Shown here: piece by piece, positions 28,911 to 41,508 of the stretch
How the letters are laid out: every line of letters begins with the position of its first letter
Position numbering within the stretch: position 1 is the first letter of the stretch
Origin: Diprion similis
Taxonomy: Eukaryota; Arthropoda; Insecta; Hymenoptera; Diprionidae
NCBI RefSeq assembly: GCF_021155765.1
Contig: NC_060112.1
Span: forward strand, 1,240,001-1,304,000
DNA length: 64,000 bases
Reading direction: 5' to 3'
Notes under the pieces: model-generated
What the model was told of the DNA's origin: nothing
Seen by the model: only the letters and a program-made list of their open reading frames with translations
The model's database searches: none
Position numbers and translations under genes: made by a program

Positions 28911-31900
28911 TTAAACGTCACGATGATCCCATTCTAGATCATGGGGAGAATTGTGACGGTGACGTTGACTGTTGCTGGGTTCGCATTCGTTCTCGCAATC
29001 GCTGCTATCAAGGTCCTCATCCCTGTACGACGCGTCGTCTGAATCTGAGCTGCCAGATTCGTCGGCATCCTCGTCTCTCTGAGCCGGATGACGCGAAGAG
29101 TTGCGATGATCAGCCAATCTGTCCATCGGATTGACGGTAATTGCCAGCGCGGAATCGTCCCAAGCCATTTCAGTTTCAGCAGCCAATTCGTCACCGGCTG
29201 ATCGTCGCCTCTTAGCTGCGCCTCTGACGCGTGCAGCCCCGACGACAGCCATCAGTAACAGAAAGCCTACGCATGCAGCGGCGACTATAGTTACCGCATG
29301 GCTCCCCCCAGCTCCAGAAATTGTCCGTCCTCCTTCCCTGAGAGTCGTTGTGGCATATTCCTCAGGAATTTCGGCGTGATGTGGAGATAACTGTGCGTGT
29401 CCAGGTGCTGGTTCTAGAATTCTGGCCATTGGTGGATCCCCTGGGGTCGGAGGTGGGATAGGGGTACTTTTTTCCTTGGGATGAATTACTGCCAGAGTTT
29501 GGACGTACTCGTTGCTGGCGAAGCGTCCACTTAGCTCCGAGCACGTCAGCTTGAAAACTCTGTCAAGATAATAAGCGGGCTTCCGGTTTGTGTAAGTAAT
29601 AAATCTGATCAGCTGCTGATAGTCGTAGGGCGTGTCCGCACCCGAGAGAACGACACCGTCACGATCCACTCTGGCTGTGATAGAGTTGAGACGACGTAAC
29701 GCGTCACCCGGCAGTCCCAAGCTTTCGTGATCCGGGTTCAGACTTGGGTAAACGCTGACGGCGCAGGCGTCGAGCCTCGCGGCTGACCCGGCGGTAACTC
29801 TGGCGTCAGGAAAGACTCTGACACCCAGACGGAAGTCTGCGTACTCTCTGGCAACGTATCCTGTGCCATTTACCGTTATTCCGGGCCTCGGCGGCGGGAG
29901 TACGGTTACATAGGATTGGACAGAGGGAATAGCAAGAGGCTTAGCTTCGCTGCCCTCGCAGAGGATTGTCGTGTCAAGGCGGAAATTTCGGCGGCCGGGG
30001 GTCGGGAAGCGGCGGGAATTCGAGTATCCTATGCGGCGTAAGAGGGTCTCGATGTTTGTCCGGTTGTCACCGTCGATACTGACGTCTGTCAGGTCGGAAT
30101 TGGCCAGGAGTTGAGTACCAGGTTGCAAAAGGTCCATCGGAGGGACATGCAGGCCTTCCTGGCAGCGACGGAGGCAGGACAATACTTCTGGTTGTTCGTT
30201 CTTACCTACTAGCACGGAAAGCCCGGCCAAGTAGCCGCGGAAATGGTGCTTTGTGCGATTGTCAGAGCCTTGCCAGCAGGCTCCGACTACAAGAGTGGTG
30301 TTTATACCCTTGGCCGGATGCAGAGGCCAGTCGTCGATGACTTCCGGATTCTTTTCATCCGAATGACGCTCCACGCCATCCACGAATAGACTTACTCGGG
30401 GAAAGTCGATTTGGACGGCATAATGATGCCATCTGTCATCGCACACCTGTTCCAGCTTCCAACGCCATTCAGCTGGTCTAAAGATGTTCGGATCTCCTTC
30501 GGAAAAGTCACGCCTAAGCAGTAAAATCAGTCGACAATTTCTCACAAACAGTGCGTAGTGATGCCTGTTCATTTCTGAAAAAGTAACGGAATAATTATCA
30601 TTAGTAATGTACAATGAATTTTAGACTAAAAAACGAAAGCCCGATCTGATTGATGAAATCGTGAAATAGAAGCACTGAATTGAAATTAGGTCAGGTTTGT
30701 TAATTCCTTGTCATATTTGCATAAAATTCTTACTGTGATCGTCAGCGGCACATAAAATGTGTTCCTTAACGTGAGGATCCTGTCTGGGACGTGGGCGATG
30801 CTTGACCCAAACACCGACACTAAATTTTTGAGCCAAGGCGTGATCAAGCACTTCATTGGGAACGATGGCAGCAGAGCTAGCGCCGTCAAACTCGAATATT
30901 TCGTCGGCTTCCCTCCCCTCATCTCTGGAGAGTGACGAAGTCCAAGGTGTGGAAGGTCCCGGAGTAGGCAAAAGGTCGACGCTGTCTCTAGCGGCGCCGC
31001 ATAATTTCCGCTGGCTCCTAACTCCGTACGTGTCTCTGTCGCAGCCTTTTCCGATATGATCGGTTGCCAGAGTGAGGGTTGCGCGCAAGTTTTTCAGTAC
31101 ACAGGGAGCGTCGCAGAGCTCAAGCCTTGCCGATGGAAGAAGGGGTTGAGGTCCAGCCCCAGCGGCGTAATCTACTCTCTCGGGGATCCCTCTCCAGCCG
31201 GGTGAGCAGACACGGTTTACTTTGACGGTAACCATGGCTGGAGCGGATTGCTTCATACCGCAATCATAAGCAACTACGCTGAGGATATGATTGTGGGATC
31301 TTTCATAATCCAATGGTTCCGTGTTACGGATCGCTCCCTCGTTATCGATGACAAACGGTTGGTCTGCGGTTAGGATTTCGTACTTGCACACATCACCAAA
31401 CTTTGGAGTGCAATCACGATCCGAAGCTTCAACGCGCACTACTTCCTCATAGAGCCGACCTTCGTCAACTGCGCTTACGTATGCCGGCTGAAGAAACTGC
31501 GGCGCGTACTCGTTCACGTCTACGACTGTTATGTGAACTGTGGCACTGAAAAATTTGTAAGGGATTTTTTTTCCAAATTATGCTTGTATGACACGTTAAT
31601 ATGGGCAGCACTGTTTCCAAACATGTCTCAGAAAATGATGAATAAACTGCATATTTTATTGAATAAAGCATGTTCATGATTTTGTCTAATTCAATTTCAT
31701 GTCATGTATCATTGGCAAAGTATCGTACATTGCAAATGTAGGGAAAAGTGACCTAATAGTAGCTGAAAAAAGACGAGTTGATTTTATTTTTAGTGATGAG
31801 TAATTGGAAGAAACAAGTAGTGCTTGACTCATGCCCAATTTCATTTCATGGAAATTCTACAAGCAGATTGCCAGATTTGACATAGCCAATTGATACCATT

Positions 31901-33020
31901 TTGTTTACAGATCATACTTTTCAGATTGTGCTCCTGTGCATCCAATGGCAGCTATATCGAATTTGTAATTGCGTCTCTTCTCGCAGTTCAAAACTCTCAG
32001 AGTTCTGAGTTCGGCAACTCCATTGTCCTTAAGGACAATCTCGAATGGGGCATCTCCATGGTGTTTGTTAGCTATGCGAAACGAACAGACTTTTCCACCT
32101 GTTGCACGAATCTGAGGCGTTACTTCAACCAGAGTTTCATTTTCTTTAACCAGTCCATGGTATCCGCTGTCCAGATTTTCCAGATCCAGTCGAGGTACTG
32201 ATGAAAAAATTCAATAACATATAAGCGACTATTTTTTGTTAGGAAACTGAATGAAAAATGTACGTGTATATTTCTCTGACGAATCGGACAAGGGATATAA
32301 AGCTGAAAAAAAAATATCTCTCCGAAGTGACTAATCGAACAACGAATTGAATAAAACAGTTTTCAAACTGAACAATGTTATGGATAATATAATTGGACCA
32401 AGGCAGAGTGTCGCTAGAAGCATTCTACAAGTTCAAAATGAACGTGTTACACCTGGAACCTATCGTTGATCGTTTTGGAACGTTGTGAAACAAATCTTTC
32501 TCCGAAAATTAAATGAGCATAATAAGTAATATTGGATTATTATTTGCGTAAAAATTCACCGCAATCATCACGAGTTTATGAAAAGAGGAATATCTGAAAT
32601 AATCGAAGAGTAATTGGCGAATTTGAGGAAAAAAGAATTCGGAGATTTATCCCCGCTGTGTCAAATTCACGGCGTCTATAACAGCGGCCCGTCGCTGTAA
32701 GACAATACAGGTAGCGAGATGGATACCTGCTTAAATCGTAAGGATATCAATCGTAAATTAAGCAATATCTGTATTTATGAATAAAGCGAGAAAGGTAAGC
32801 AGCAACAGAAAGGAATAAGGATGAGCGAGACAGAGAGCGAGAGAGAGAGAGAGAAAGAGAAACATTCGGCGGACCACCAAGGGAGAGAAATCGAGGACAT
32901 GAGAATATCACCTCCATGATTGCCGTAAGATGACGGCGACGGGTTGAACAGAAGACTGGCTCGCGAATTCCCGACTACCAGGAGAATCAGACCCGCAGAG
33001 AGTAGCGAACCGAATAACAT
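28911..33020 (-). CDS. Cals: Calsyntenin
   Basis: Type I neuronal membrane protein of the cadherin superfamily and cargo adaptor for kinesin-1. Minus-strand exons: 33020-32912, 32197-31918, 31545-30734, 30574-28911, giving about 954 aa. A signal peptide opens it (MLFGSLLSAGLILLVVGNSR). Two cadherin repeats follow (first in exon 2; second from ATVHITVVDVNEYAPQF in exon 3), then a laminin-G-like domain (WRWKLEQVCDDRWHHYAVQI, VVGACWQG, FRGYLAGL). A transmembrane helix lies at about residues 835-860 (TIVAAACVGFLLLMAVVG). The cytoplasmic tail has the kinesin-light-chain motif WDDSALAITVNPMD and a shorter LEWDHRDV end, where human CLSTN1 has LEWDDSTLSY. Exon 2 can end at 31918 (GTATGA) or 31909 (GTAAAC), both in phase, differing by three residues. 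It is divergent from GPR155. Confidence 0.94.
32831..32863. repeat. GA-rich microsatellite in calsyntenin intron 1
   Basis: A run of GA/GAGA units just after the first coding exon (in gene orientation a CT run), inside the first intron. Confidence 0.7.
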
Positions 33021-34855
33021 TTCGTCGGTTGATTTACGACTTGATTAGCGAGCAATTGTCGGCAATCACTCTGTTCGAATGGTCGCAATATCACTTTTTT
33101 TTAAATATGTTTCTAGAAGCGCATCGCGACGGCCCCACTCTAGTCGCGGCACACTACAATCGCGTAGTCAATATTTGAGTGGAATATCGATTCGCCAGAA
33201 ATTTTCGTTCGAAGGTTTACTCGCCGATGGCGCTAGGATCACTCCCCCCTCTTCTCGACGGCGAGCGATCTGGTTTTTTTATTATTATTATTATCACGAT
33301 TATTATTATTATTATATTGAACGCGCGCAGTTCCAATTCATTTGATAGGTGTCAGCGCGGTATATGTATAATGTGCAAGGCAAGGCGAGACGAATGACGC
33401 CGCGTTGGGTTACCCCGATGCTATAACGCTTATTCTCCAGCACACACATCCACGCACGAAACGCTTATCAATTTTTCATCGCCCTATCTCATCCGGGTCC
33501 CCAATATGTTTTATGTCCGACATTCAGACGGAAGCTTCGGGTTGCTCGTCGGCGTTGCGGATACAGCGACTGCGAAAACAGGAAGTTTAAGTCCAAAGAC
33601 CGCACCAGAGACTACGAAGATTTCGATAGTGCTGTAAAAATCTATCGGGTCGCACCTGCGCCTTTGCGTACGCCCCACCAAACCGCTCCGTTCCTTATAA
33701 TCAAATCGGTCCTTTATCGACCAAACAACGCGTATTAATGCAAATAAAAACGTAAAAACTCATGGGGAGAGACCCTCGAGTCCTATGCTGATTGCCAACT
33801 CTGGACGATTAATTCATTTATCGCGTGTCGTCGATTCTCGCATTGCTCGTTAGGCTGTATTTTGATCGGTTTATTTGAATATACACTGTATTTACTGTAC
33901 TCATCAACCCAGTTTTGAGAGTAATTCTTTTATCATGGCATCTATTTTAAATGGCCTATTGTTAAATCAAACGTTACAAATCAATCGAACATTTGAGTTT
34001 CCCGCGACCATACACCGTAGACGATGACGCGCAAGTTTAAATGGCGTCACGAAGAGGGCGTTGACATCAATTCAACTGCGTAAATGCTGCAGACAAGATC
34101 CCAGGCAGACGAATTGACTTTGGGGATTAACCCTGGATTAACCACACGTTTCGAATGTTGAGAATGTCACGTTGTACATGTGATAAAAAAATGTTCCATC
34201 AACGGGTTATTAACTTATCATTTGACTTGTGCGAGAAGGAAAGTAGAGCTGCATGAAAATCCGCAGTTTCAAATGTCCCCCACCATAAGTGAATCGGCAT
34301 AAGTTGGCGGTGCTCCGTTCACCCATTTCATACCCTTCAAAACGTTCACAATGTGTAACAATTATTCCTGACCTCAGAAAAGAAATGTCAATGTCAAACA
34401 AGTTTTAACGACAAAATAGCCGCTTTCCAGGTGAATAAAACAGTTTCGTAGTTTGTTCTCGGTTCATTAGATTGTTTGTTCTAATTTTGTAACGTGGATT
34501 TCAAGAATTTTACATAACTTTGACAGTTGCTTTCAATGATTTTTTATTCTAATTACACTTTTTGTTTAATTAAGAGTACCACTGAATGTTTGATGGTAAT
34601 TAATTCGATACCATCGACGATTCTCAGGAGAAAATATGTAACTTGGACATAATCATCATCCATGTGATGAAGACTGTCACATTATTACTATTCTAGTATA
34701 TTTGCTTAAGAAGAGATGATATTTTTTTGATAAAAGTGTGTTATTATTACTTTAGGTGCTATTTATTTTTGATAAGCTGTTGCCGCCCAGTTGCAGCTTA
34801 CATGCCAATGCTCGTCTGACGGTGTACAAAGCTAGTTTCTAATAACTTCGATAAA
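33021..34855. promoter_or_regulatory. Divergent upstream region of calsyntenin and GPR155
   Basis: About 1.8 kb with no coding exon recognised. An ATT microsatellite lies at about 33275-33317. The part at 33.1-33.8 kb is richer in CG dinucleotides than the surrounding AT-rich DNA and likely holds the calsyntenin promoter and 5' UTR. The GPR155 promoter should lie just before 34856. Confidence 0.4.
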
Positions 34856-37800
34856 ATGAGTGATCCACTAATAACCAATTCGGCGACCGACAATTTGTAC
34901 CTAGCATTGTTACAATGTTTTGCCGTCATATTATGCGGGTAAGATTATTTATCAAAGTACTCGCTAATATTTATATCAATTAAATCACATGATATTCTCG
35001 CTATTTTCCAGATACATCGCCGGGAGGTCTGAAATAATCACAAAATCAGAATCGAAGGGGTTGAATACCTTCGTTGGAACATTTTCACTTCCTGCTCTGA
35101 TATTTACTTCTTTGGCTCAGCTAGATCTTGAACAAGTCAACTGGAAGTTCTTGATGGCTGTGACCTTTGCCAAGGCTAGTGTATTCGCAGCCGTCCTTAT
35201 AATTACTCTGCTCATTTCTCGACCGATCAACCCTGGGAGGGCGGCACTCTTTGCTATTTTTGCAACCCAAAGTAACGATTTTGCAATTGGGTATCCCATG
35301 AGTAAGTTAGCAAATCTTTAACCTGATTTAAGAAAATAGTAAGCTCTACTCGTTTGTACAGTCACAAAGATACACAGCTTTTTTCTTTAGATAGTTTTAC
35401 TGCACAATCATCTATCACTATCACAAGAAAAACACTCTCGATGCAATAACATTCAAAAGTAGAATCAATATTTCTTCCAATATGTACTTGTTTATACCAT
35501 TCAATTACCATATTCAAAGTCGCATTTCACAGTATTGAAAGGGATATGTTAAACAATTTTCTGTATTTTTAAGAAATTATGAATTCAATACTACGTTTTA
35601 TTTCAGTTAATGCCTTGTACGGAAAAATTCACTCCGAATATTCCGCGTATTTATATCTGATGGCTCCGATATCTCTGGCGATCTTGAATCCAATTGGCTT
35701 CATTCTGCTGGAGATAAATAAGCGGCGACCCGAGGAGCGAAGATTTAGTTGGTCTTTGCTAAAATCAACAGTAAAAGGAATAGCTTTCAACCCAGTCCTC
35801 CTCATGACTGTACTTGGAATCTTAGGAAATTTCCTGTGCAGTCACAAAATCCCGTCACCTCTGCAAGTCGTTTTGAAAGTATTTGGCGACGCATTTGCAG
35901 CCAGTGCACTTTTCCTCCTAGGTCTGATGATGGTGGGAAAAGTCCACACACTTAAGGGTCGTGCTCTTGTTATTCCTGGGATATTGATATCTGTCAAACT
36001 GCTGGCGCTACCACTGGTCATCAGAGAATCCGTGAATTTGCTCAGTCCTGGTGAAAACGCAACCGATACTCTAGATCTGAGTACATTTGGATTTTTATAT
36101 GGAACTCTGCCAACAGCTCCGGCATTATTCGTCTTCACACTTCGATACGGCATCGATATTGACCTGATTGCCTCTGCAATGGTAGCTTGCACTTTTCTCT
36201 CGGCTCCACTGATGTTTGTCTCTGCAAAAATGATCAACGCCATCAGTGCTGATCATACTTCTGCAGACTATGTTCGAGAACTGAGAGCATTTGCTCTGGA
36301 TGTCAGTGCAGTTTCCACTGCCGCATGCTGCTGGCTTCTCATCTGCTTCTTTATCTTTGAGGGAAAGAAATACAAGCGTGTAACACACAGAATCACTGTC
36401 TGCCTTGTCATTTCTCAGGTATTCAAAGAAAAAGTTTCGAAACATTTTTTAATCCACTAATCAATTCACACGGTAGCTTTTAACTGATTCTTCTCTCTTG
36501 AGAGTCGCATTGCTGATCACAAAATCAACTGTAAATTGTTTTCGTGTCTGTTTCAGCTGATAACATCAATCGGAGTTATAATCTGGTCACAAATGGGTTC
36601 ACCGAGCACAACATCTTGTTTATGGTAATAATAAAATACCGTACCATGTACGATTTGACAAAAGTCACTGTTGTCACATGTATTCCTTAAGAATCGGTCA
36701 AATTCACTACTAAAATTCCATTTTCTTTCTGTAAAATGTCCAGGTACGTTCAATTCCTGATGATAACTGGAGGGGTCTACGCCAGTAGATTCTGGACGGC
36801 TGTACTAGCGGCCACGCTTCTGTTTCTGAGCAGTAGATCATTGTCCTTTGTGTTACAACTGCAGAAATGGATTTTGCCAATCGGTTGGGGGTAAGAGCAA
36901 TTTTTTACCAGCTTCGAGAAAAAGTGAAATTATATTGAGATTCAATTTGTAGCGTGTCGATTCTAATCGTCAGCCTCATGGCCACACTGATAACCCCGTC
37001 TGGAAAGGATGAATTCGATATGGGGAGTCCAAACTTCCAGATGGGTAAAATTCAGGCTGCAATATCAGTTTTCTTGCTCGTCTTCTGCTTCGTTGGTAAG
37101 TTAGTACTTCATCTCATTGGGAAGTCACAAAAGAATTTCGAATGTGTAAACAGAATCACTTTACTACAACTTCTATGTAACAATTTAGTAACATTGGGCT
37201 GCCTGGTGCTGCAACAAAGATATCAGAGGAGATTAACACCACCTGGATACTCCAGCCTTACTCCATCTCTATCGACGAACAACCGTGTGAACACGCCGCG
37301 AAACGTTGTCGACGTTGAGGATTTGATGTCCCAATCAGCGAATATATCGAGGTGAAATTCTATCATTGGATTGAATATTATTACCAACATATTTTCCTAG
37401 TCTTTTGTGTGTTATATTTATTATATTTCAATTTTCTAAATGCAGGCACCCGTGTGAATTTGAAAACAACGGATGTTCGAACGGTATGGGATGTCTGATG
37501 AATCGTGAAGGAGAATTAGGAGCGGGAGGCTATGATGAAAATTCAGACGATGAGCTAATAACTGAGCAACCACCGGATACACAGATTCTGCGGCACCTTG
37601 TCCTGTTGATTTTATTGCTCTGTTCCATGTTTGTTGTAAGCTAATGTCTTCATTTTTCTACTCAATTGAAAAATTTCAAAATTTTAATGATAATAGCTAA
37701 AAAAAACTGATTTCTGTTTTTTCTCTCAGGGCCTGGCTCTGTCTATTGGTAGACTGGTGATGGAGGAATTATCCGGAGTCTATGCAGAGCTCGCGTTTTT

Positions 37801-38230
37801 GGACGTGGCTCTAAACTTTGGGCAGTCTTTGATAGCTTTTGTTATATTTGGCTTGGATCCAGGCATAAGCGTGTTGGGCAAGTGGATGAAGAAGCTCTGT
37901 GAAATGTTCCCGAGGGCGGAGACTCTACAGTTGCCTGATGAGGGGAGTTTGACGGACGAAGTGAGGGCTGTACGTGAGCAATTTGCTCGGTCTCACTTAG
38001 CAGAATGTCGTACGCGGATCGCAGTATGCCGAAGACGGCTGCTGCGCGTCTACAGAGGAGTTTTCACTGGCACTGATCTTGTGGATTGGTTATTAGAAGC
38101 TGGACTAGTGTCCGATCGCGTCGCAGCTGTAACGTACGGAAGATGCCTTCTTGATTCCAGGGTACTATGCCATGTAGATGGGACTGAGCATTTTCACGAT
38201 CGTAATTTATTGTATACCTTCTGCGCGTAA
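34856..38230 (+). CDS. GPR155: GPR155/anchor: transporter-like membrane protein with DEP domain
   Basis: Polytopic membrane protein joining a PIN/auxin-efflux-like transporter half, further helices and a C-terminal DEP domain; the vertebrate GPR155 (LYCHOS) works at lysosomes as a cholesterol sensor for mTORC1, while the fly relative is named anchor. Exons 34856-34938, 35012-35301, 35607-36418, 36557-36624, 36744-36890, 36953-37095, 37189-37351, 37446-37635, 37730-38230 give 798 aa (human 870). Motifs: YIAGRSEIITKSESKGLNTF, FATQSNDFAIGYP, LMAPISLAILNPIGF, FGFLYGTLPTAPALFVF. The DEP domain is about residues 715-795 (VYRGVFTGTDLVDWLLEAGL, LCHVDGTEHFHD, YTFCA end). Intron 37096-37188 is 93 nt and stop-free in frame, so retention is possible. 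Confidence 0.92.
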
Positions 38231-39441
38231 TTTTGGTGCTAATATTACCGTTCATTGCTCAGGCAGACGTGCGTCTCGTCTGTCAGTGGTTTCAATGTTA
38301 CGTTTTATTATACAACGTTGAATTATCAAATTCAGCTTTAATGTACTTTGAAACAAAAGACGGGGGATAATGAAAGTATAATGCTAAGTGTTGTCATATT
38401 CTATACCGGTTCTAGGAGAATGTGAGATTGAGGGTGACCCAATTTACCGTTTGCTTCGATCGATGTATTCCCTAGTCTTTCAACTTTTTCTTAAGCAAAG
38501 CATAGTTTGGAAGCCAGAAACTACTCTTTGCGCACACTAGTTCCTTTGGAACTACTGGTAGCTCCATAAAATACTTTTAAAATGAGAAGATCTTCATGTG
38601 ACATGTATGCACTTGACATACAAATATATTATTATCCTATAGCAGCTTTACTGACTAGCAGTTTTACTGACTAGCAGTTTTACTCTACTAAATGAAATTT
38701 TTAATCAGCTACAAAAAGAAAGAATCGCACAATTGGTTGGTCTGAATATCCTACTTAATTTATACCGTTATACGATTTCTTTATCAGGTCAACGAATTTT
38801 TATAGCCACCATTCTATGGAGTAGAATGAAATGGAAATATTTTGTATGAAACGAGACATTTTTTAATGTAGCTAATTTATTAGACGAATAATATTTACCA
38901 TCTCTGCATGTGTCTTCCGCAGCACAGCTATTATCAAATATAGAATAATTAACAATTGATGTTATTTGTAGAATGCTAATAAGGCATATCTTTAAACAAA
39001 ATAAAGCTCGTTAGTTTTCGTTTTACGAATTAACGCTATGTAAATGTATTGTTTCAAAATCACGAGAGTGATGTAGATGGTATTGTTATATCGTTTTATC
39101 TTAGGATCTCTCAGCTTTCTCTTATGATAACTGAATACTAGCGGCAAGGAGAAAAAAGTTGTGATATCGATGTGGTACATTAAGAATGACTGAAAAGAAT
39201 TATAACTGTTTAGCCAATATAAAATATGGCCTAGTCTACAGTTATGGATCAACGCACCAAATGAATAGAGAATTCTATAGCTTGTATAATTTATTTTATT
39301 TAAATTTGTACAAATCAATAGTAAATATATGACGGATGTAAGAGATATTTAATCTTCAGTTTTTCTATCTATCCCACCCAACATGAAATACATTATTTAA
39401 GGATAAAGATTTTATTAAGCAAAGTCTGAAGTTCGCATTGT
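38231..39441. other. Convergent 3' region of GPR155 and Elp5
   Basis: No coding sequence. A 16-bp unit (ACTGACTAGCAGTTTT) is repeated about two and a half times near 38640-38690. An AATAAA for GPR155 lies near 38999. A reversed AATAAA for Elp5 is at 39411-39416. Confidence 0.5.
39411..39416 (-). terminator. Poly(A) signal of Elp5
   Basis: TTTATT on the plus strand (AATAAA in gene sense), about 26 nt beyond the Elp5 stop codon. Assignment by position. Confidence 0.5.
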
Positions 39442-40448
39442 TCAAAAATCTAAATCATCGTCAGGGTCTTCCTCATCTAGATCGTCAATTTCATCAGGTT
39501 CATAATGGATTTTGGATTCGCTTAACGACACAGCTGGCAATGTATATGGCAGAGGAGTAGCGTTTCTCTGCTCCATCTCTCGATCGTTCATCTCAATCCT
39601 AAACGAGGCTTGAATCTTGTCCGAAGATTTAGACTGAACTACGGACGTCTTATGGGCACTTTTGTGACCAACCTTTTGAGTTTGAATCTCATACGAGCTA
39701 ATATTTTGCTCAACAATTTCAGCCTGCTGTAAAATACCGCCACCAGACTTACAGTGAGACGTCAAAGCTTTGTACGACAAATCGCCACCTAGTTTCAAGC
39801 TGGCGACAGATTCCAGACATACATAGCTAGTTCCCAAAGTTTTGATACTCGGTATTTTGTGCCAGGCAAAATCCCTCTGATAAATGCAAACGACTTGCAT
39901 TACTCTCATGCTCAGTTTAGATAAAAACCTACACGTTTCAGCAAGGCTTTTGTAGAGAAGCAGCGAACTAAGACTGTCAATGACAACCGTTGACGTTTGC
40001 TTAAGGGAATCTATCCTCACTATTTCCCACAACTTTTTATCACTATAAGGGTCAATTTCATCCAAATCAAAAGTGTAATAGTCGTGAAATTTGATTTCAT
40101 CCCGTCTCAAAGAGTTGGCATAGATTCTGCTGGAACTTTTTGGCCCGGAAAAACAAAGAACATTTATTTCTCTGTCGTCTTTTTCTTTCCAAATCGATAC
40201 CCAAGCTGTGATCAACGACTCTGCATACTTGGCTTCGCTATCTGAAAATATACATATTACCACCTATTAATTCGTTTGTCAATTAAGCCAATCGACTATT
40301 TTCGTACTACATACAATACATTTAGGTCGTTTCTCATCAGGTTAGGTTAGGTTCGACTTAAGACGGAATAGTAAGACTGCTGTTTACCTTCGTCGACAAC
40401 AATTATTTTGGCTCCGTCGAGAGTCGGCAGCGTTGCGAGGAGAGACAT
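39442..40448 (-). CDS. Elp5: Elongator complex protein 5
   Basis: Subunit of the Elp4/5/6 subcomplex of Elongator, which modifies the wobble uridine of some tRNAs. Two minus-strand exons, 40448-40388 and 40241-39442, joined in phase 1, give 286 aa. The N-terminus (MSLLATLPTLDGAKIIVVDE) and a central RecA-like stretch (TVVIDSLSSLLLYKSLAETC) fit the family; Elp5 has no working Walker A, and none is seen. The clearest mark is the acidic C-terminus IHYEPDEIDDLDEEDPDDDL, nearly the same as the end of human ELP5. It is divergent from Malvolio and convergent with GPR155. Confidence 0.9.
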
Positions 40449-41508
40449 TTTACCTTAATAATATGGAAACGCTCTCAAATATCAGATCAAATATCAACAA
40501 CATCTGACTACTTCGACCTTCGACATGTTATGTACTACATACAAGCGACACCAGTCGAGTTAAAAATGTTATACTACATGCATGCGTACATCTTCTCTGC
40601 ATTAAAAGTACGACTTTCCGTCTATCTAGCCGTACGATTGCTTACAACTCCAGAACTACTGAACCGATATTGATTTATTTTTTTCTAGATAACTACAATA
40701 TCTGGCCATGTTTTGGGCTATATTTTGTTACAACCAGATAAATAGTTTTAGAGATATGACGATATTTGCACAAGTCGAAACCGACGACACACTTATGGGA
40801 CGCTGACTATAGTTCTTACAGATGCAGGAAAGTTATGTTCAAGAGTTATCAAGATCTCGATGAGCTCTGCAAAGAAGTCCGCGATGGCATATGGCTATGT
40901 CTTATAGTTTTGCCACAAGAAGCAATTGAAAATAATCGTGGGCGGATCCGCGACGGGTTGCTAGCACATCATGCAACATATACATGTAGGATGCGTCTAA
41001 ACTCCGAGTGACGAACAGTAGATTTATTTTATTATGTAGGGTAATTTATTATGTATGTTTTCCTGTCAATTTAAAAAGAAAAGTATACAGTATTTTTTCT
41101 GCCGAATCATATATGTATATATATGTATATATATTATGATGATTTTCTGAATATGAGTATCATTCCTCGATTCCACTACAAAAGAGCTATGACCGAAGAA
41201 ATTTCAACCCATTCCGTTCAGGAACAAAACGGATGAGTTCGCTCGGTCGGTAAGAGTAAGAGTGCTACATCGCGTTAATCATCGATGCGTTAATAGTCAA
41301 GAGGTAACCTTCCCCCGCGACAAGTATGCAGATATTTTGAGTCCCAACTACCCTACCGTCTCCTCGTGCGTCACTGACCACTCGATAAGTTGTCAGAACT
41401 GACCACAACAATGCTTCTTATCAGTCTATTCAATCACTTGTTGCAGCAGCACGAAAACTGGTATTAACGTTACTGAAAGTGAAAGGACCTCCAAGGCCTC
41501 CATCCAAA
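40449..41508. other. Divergent upstream region of Elp5 and Malvolio
   Basis: No host gene recognised. The part at about 40640-40975 looks like a repeat relic and is listed separately. A TA-rich run lies at 41105-41140. The Malvolio promoter probably lies in the last 200 bp, before the ATG at 41509. Confidence 0.4.
40640..40975. mobile_element. Possible degraded interspersed-repeat relic
   Basis: Words such as CAGAACTACTGAACCGAT (near 40650) and GGGCGGATCCGCGACGGG (near 40940, ending in a CTAG-containing word) resemble phrases I recall from repeated non-coding elements in insect genomes. The short open frame inside (40766-41011) has no domain. No terminal repeats or target duplications are seen, so this is a recall-based guess. 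Confidence 0.25.
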
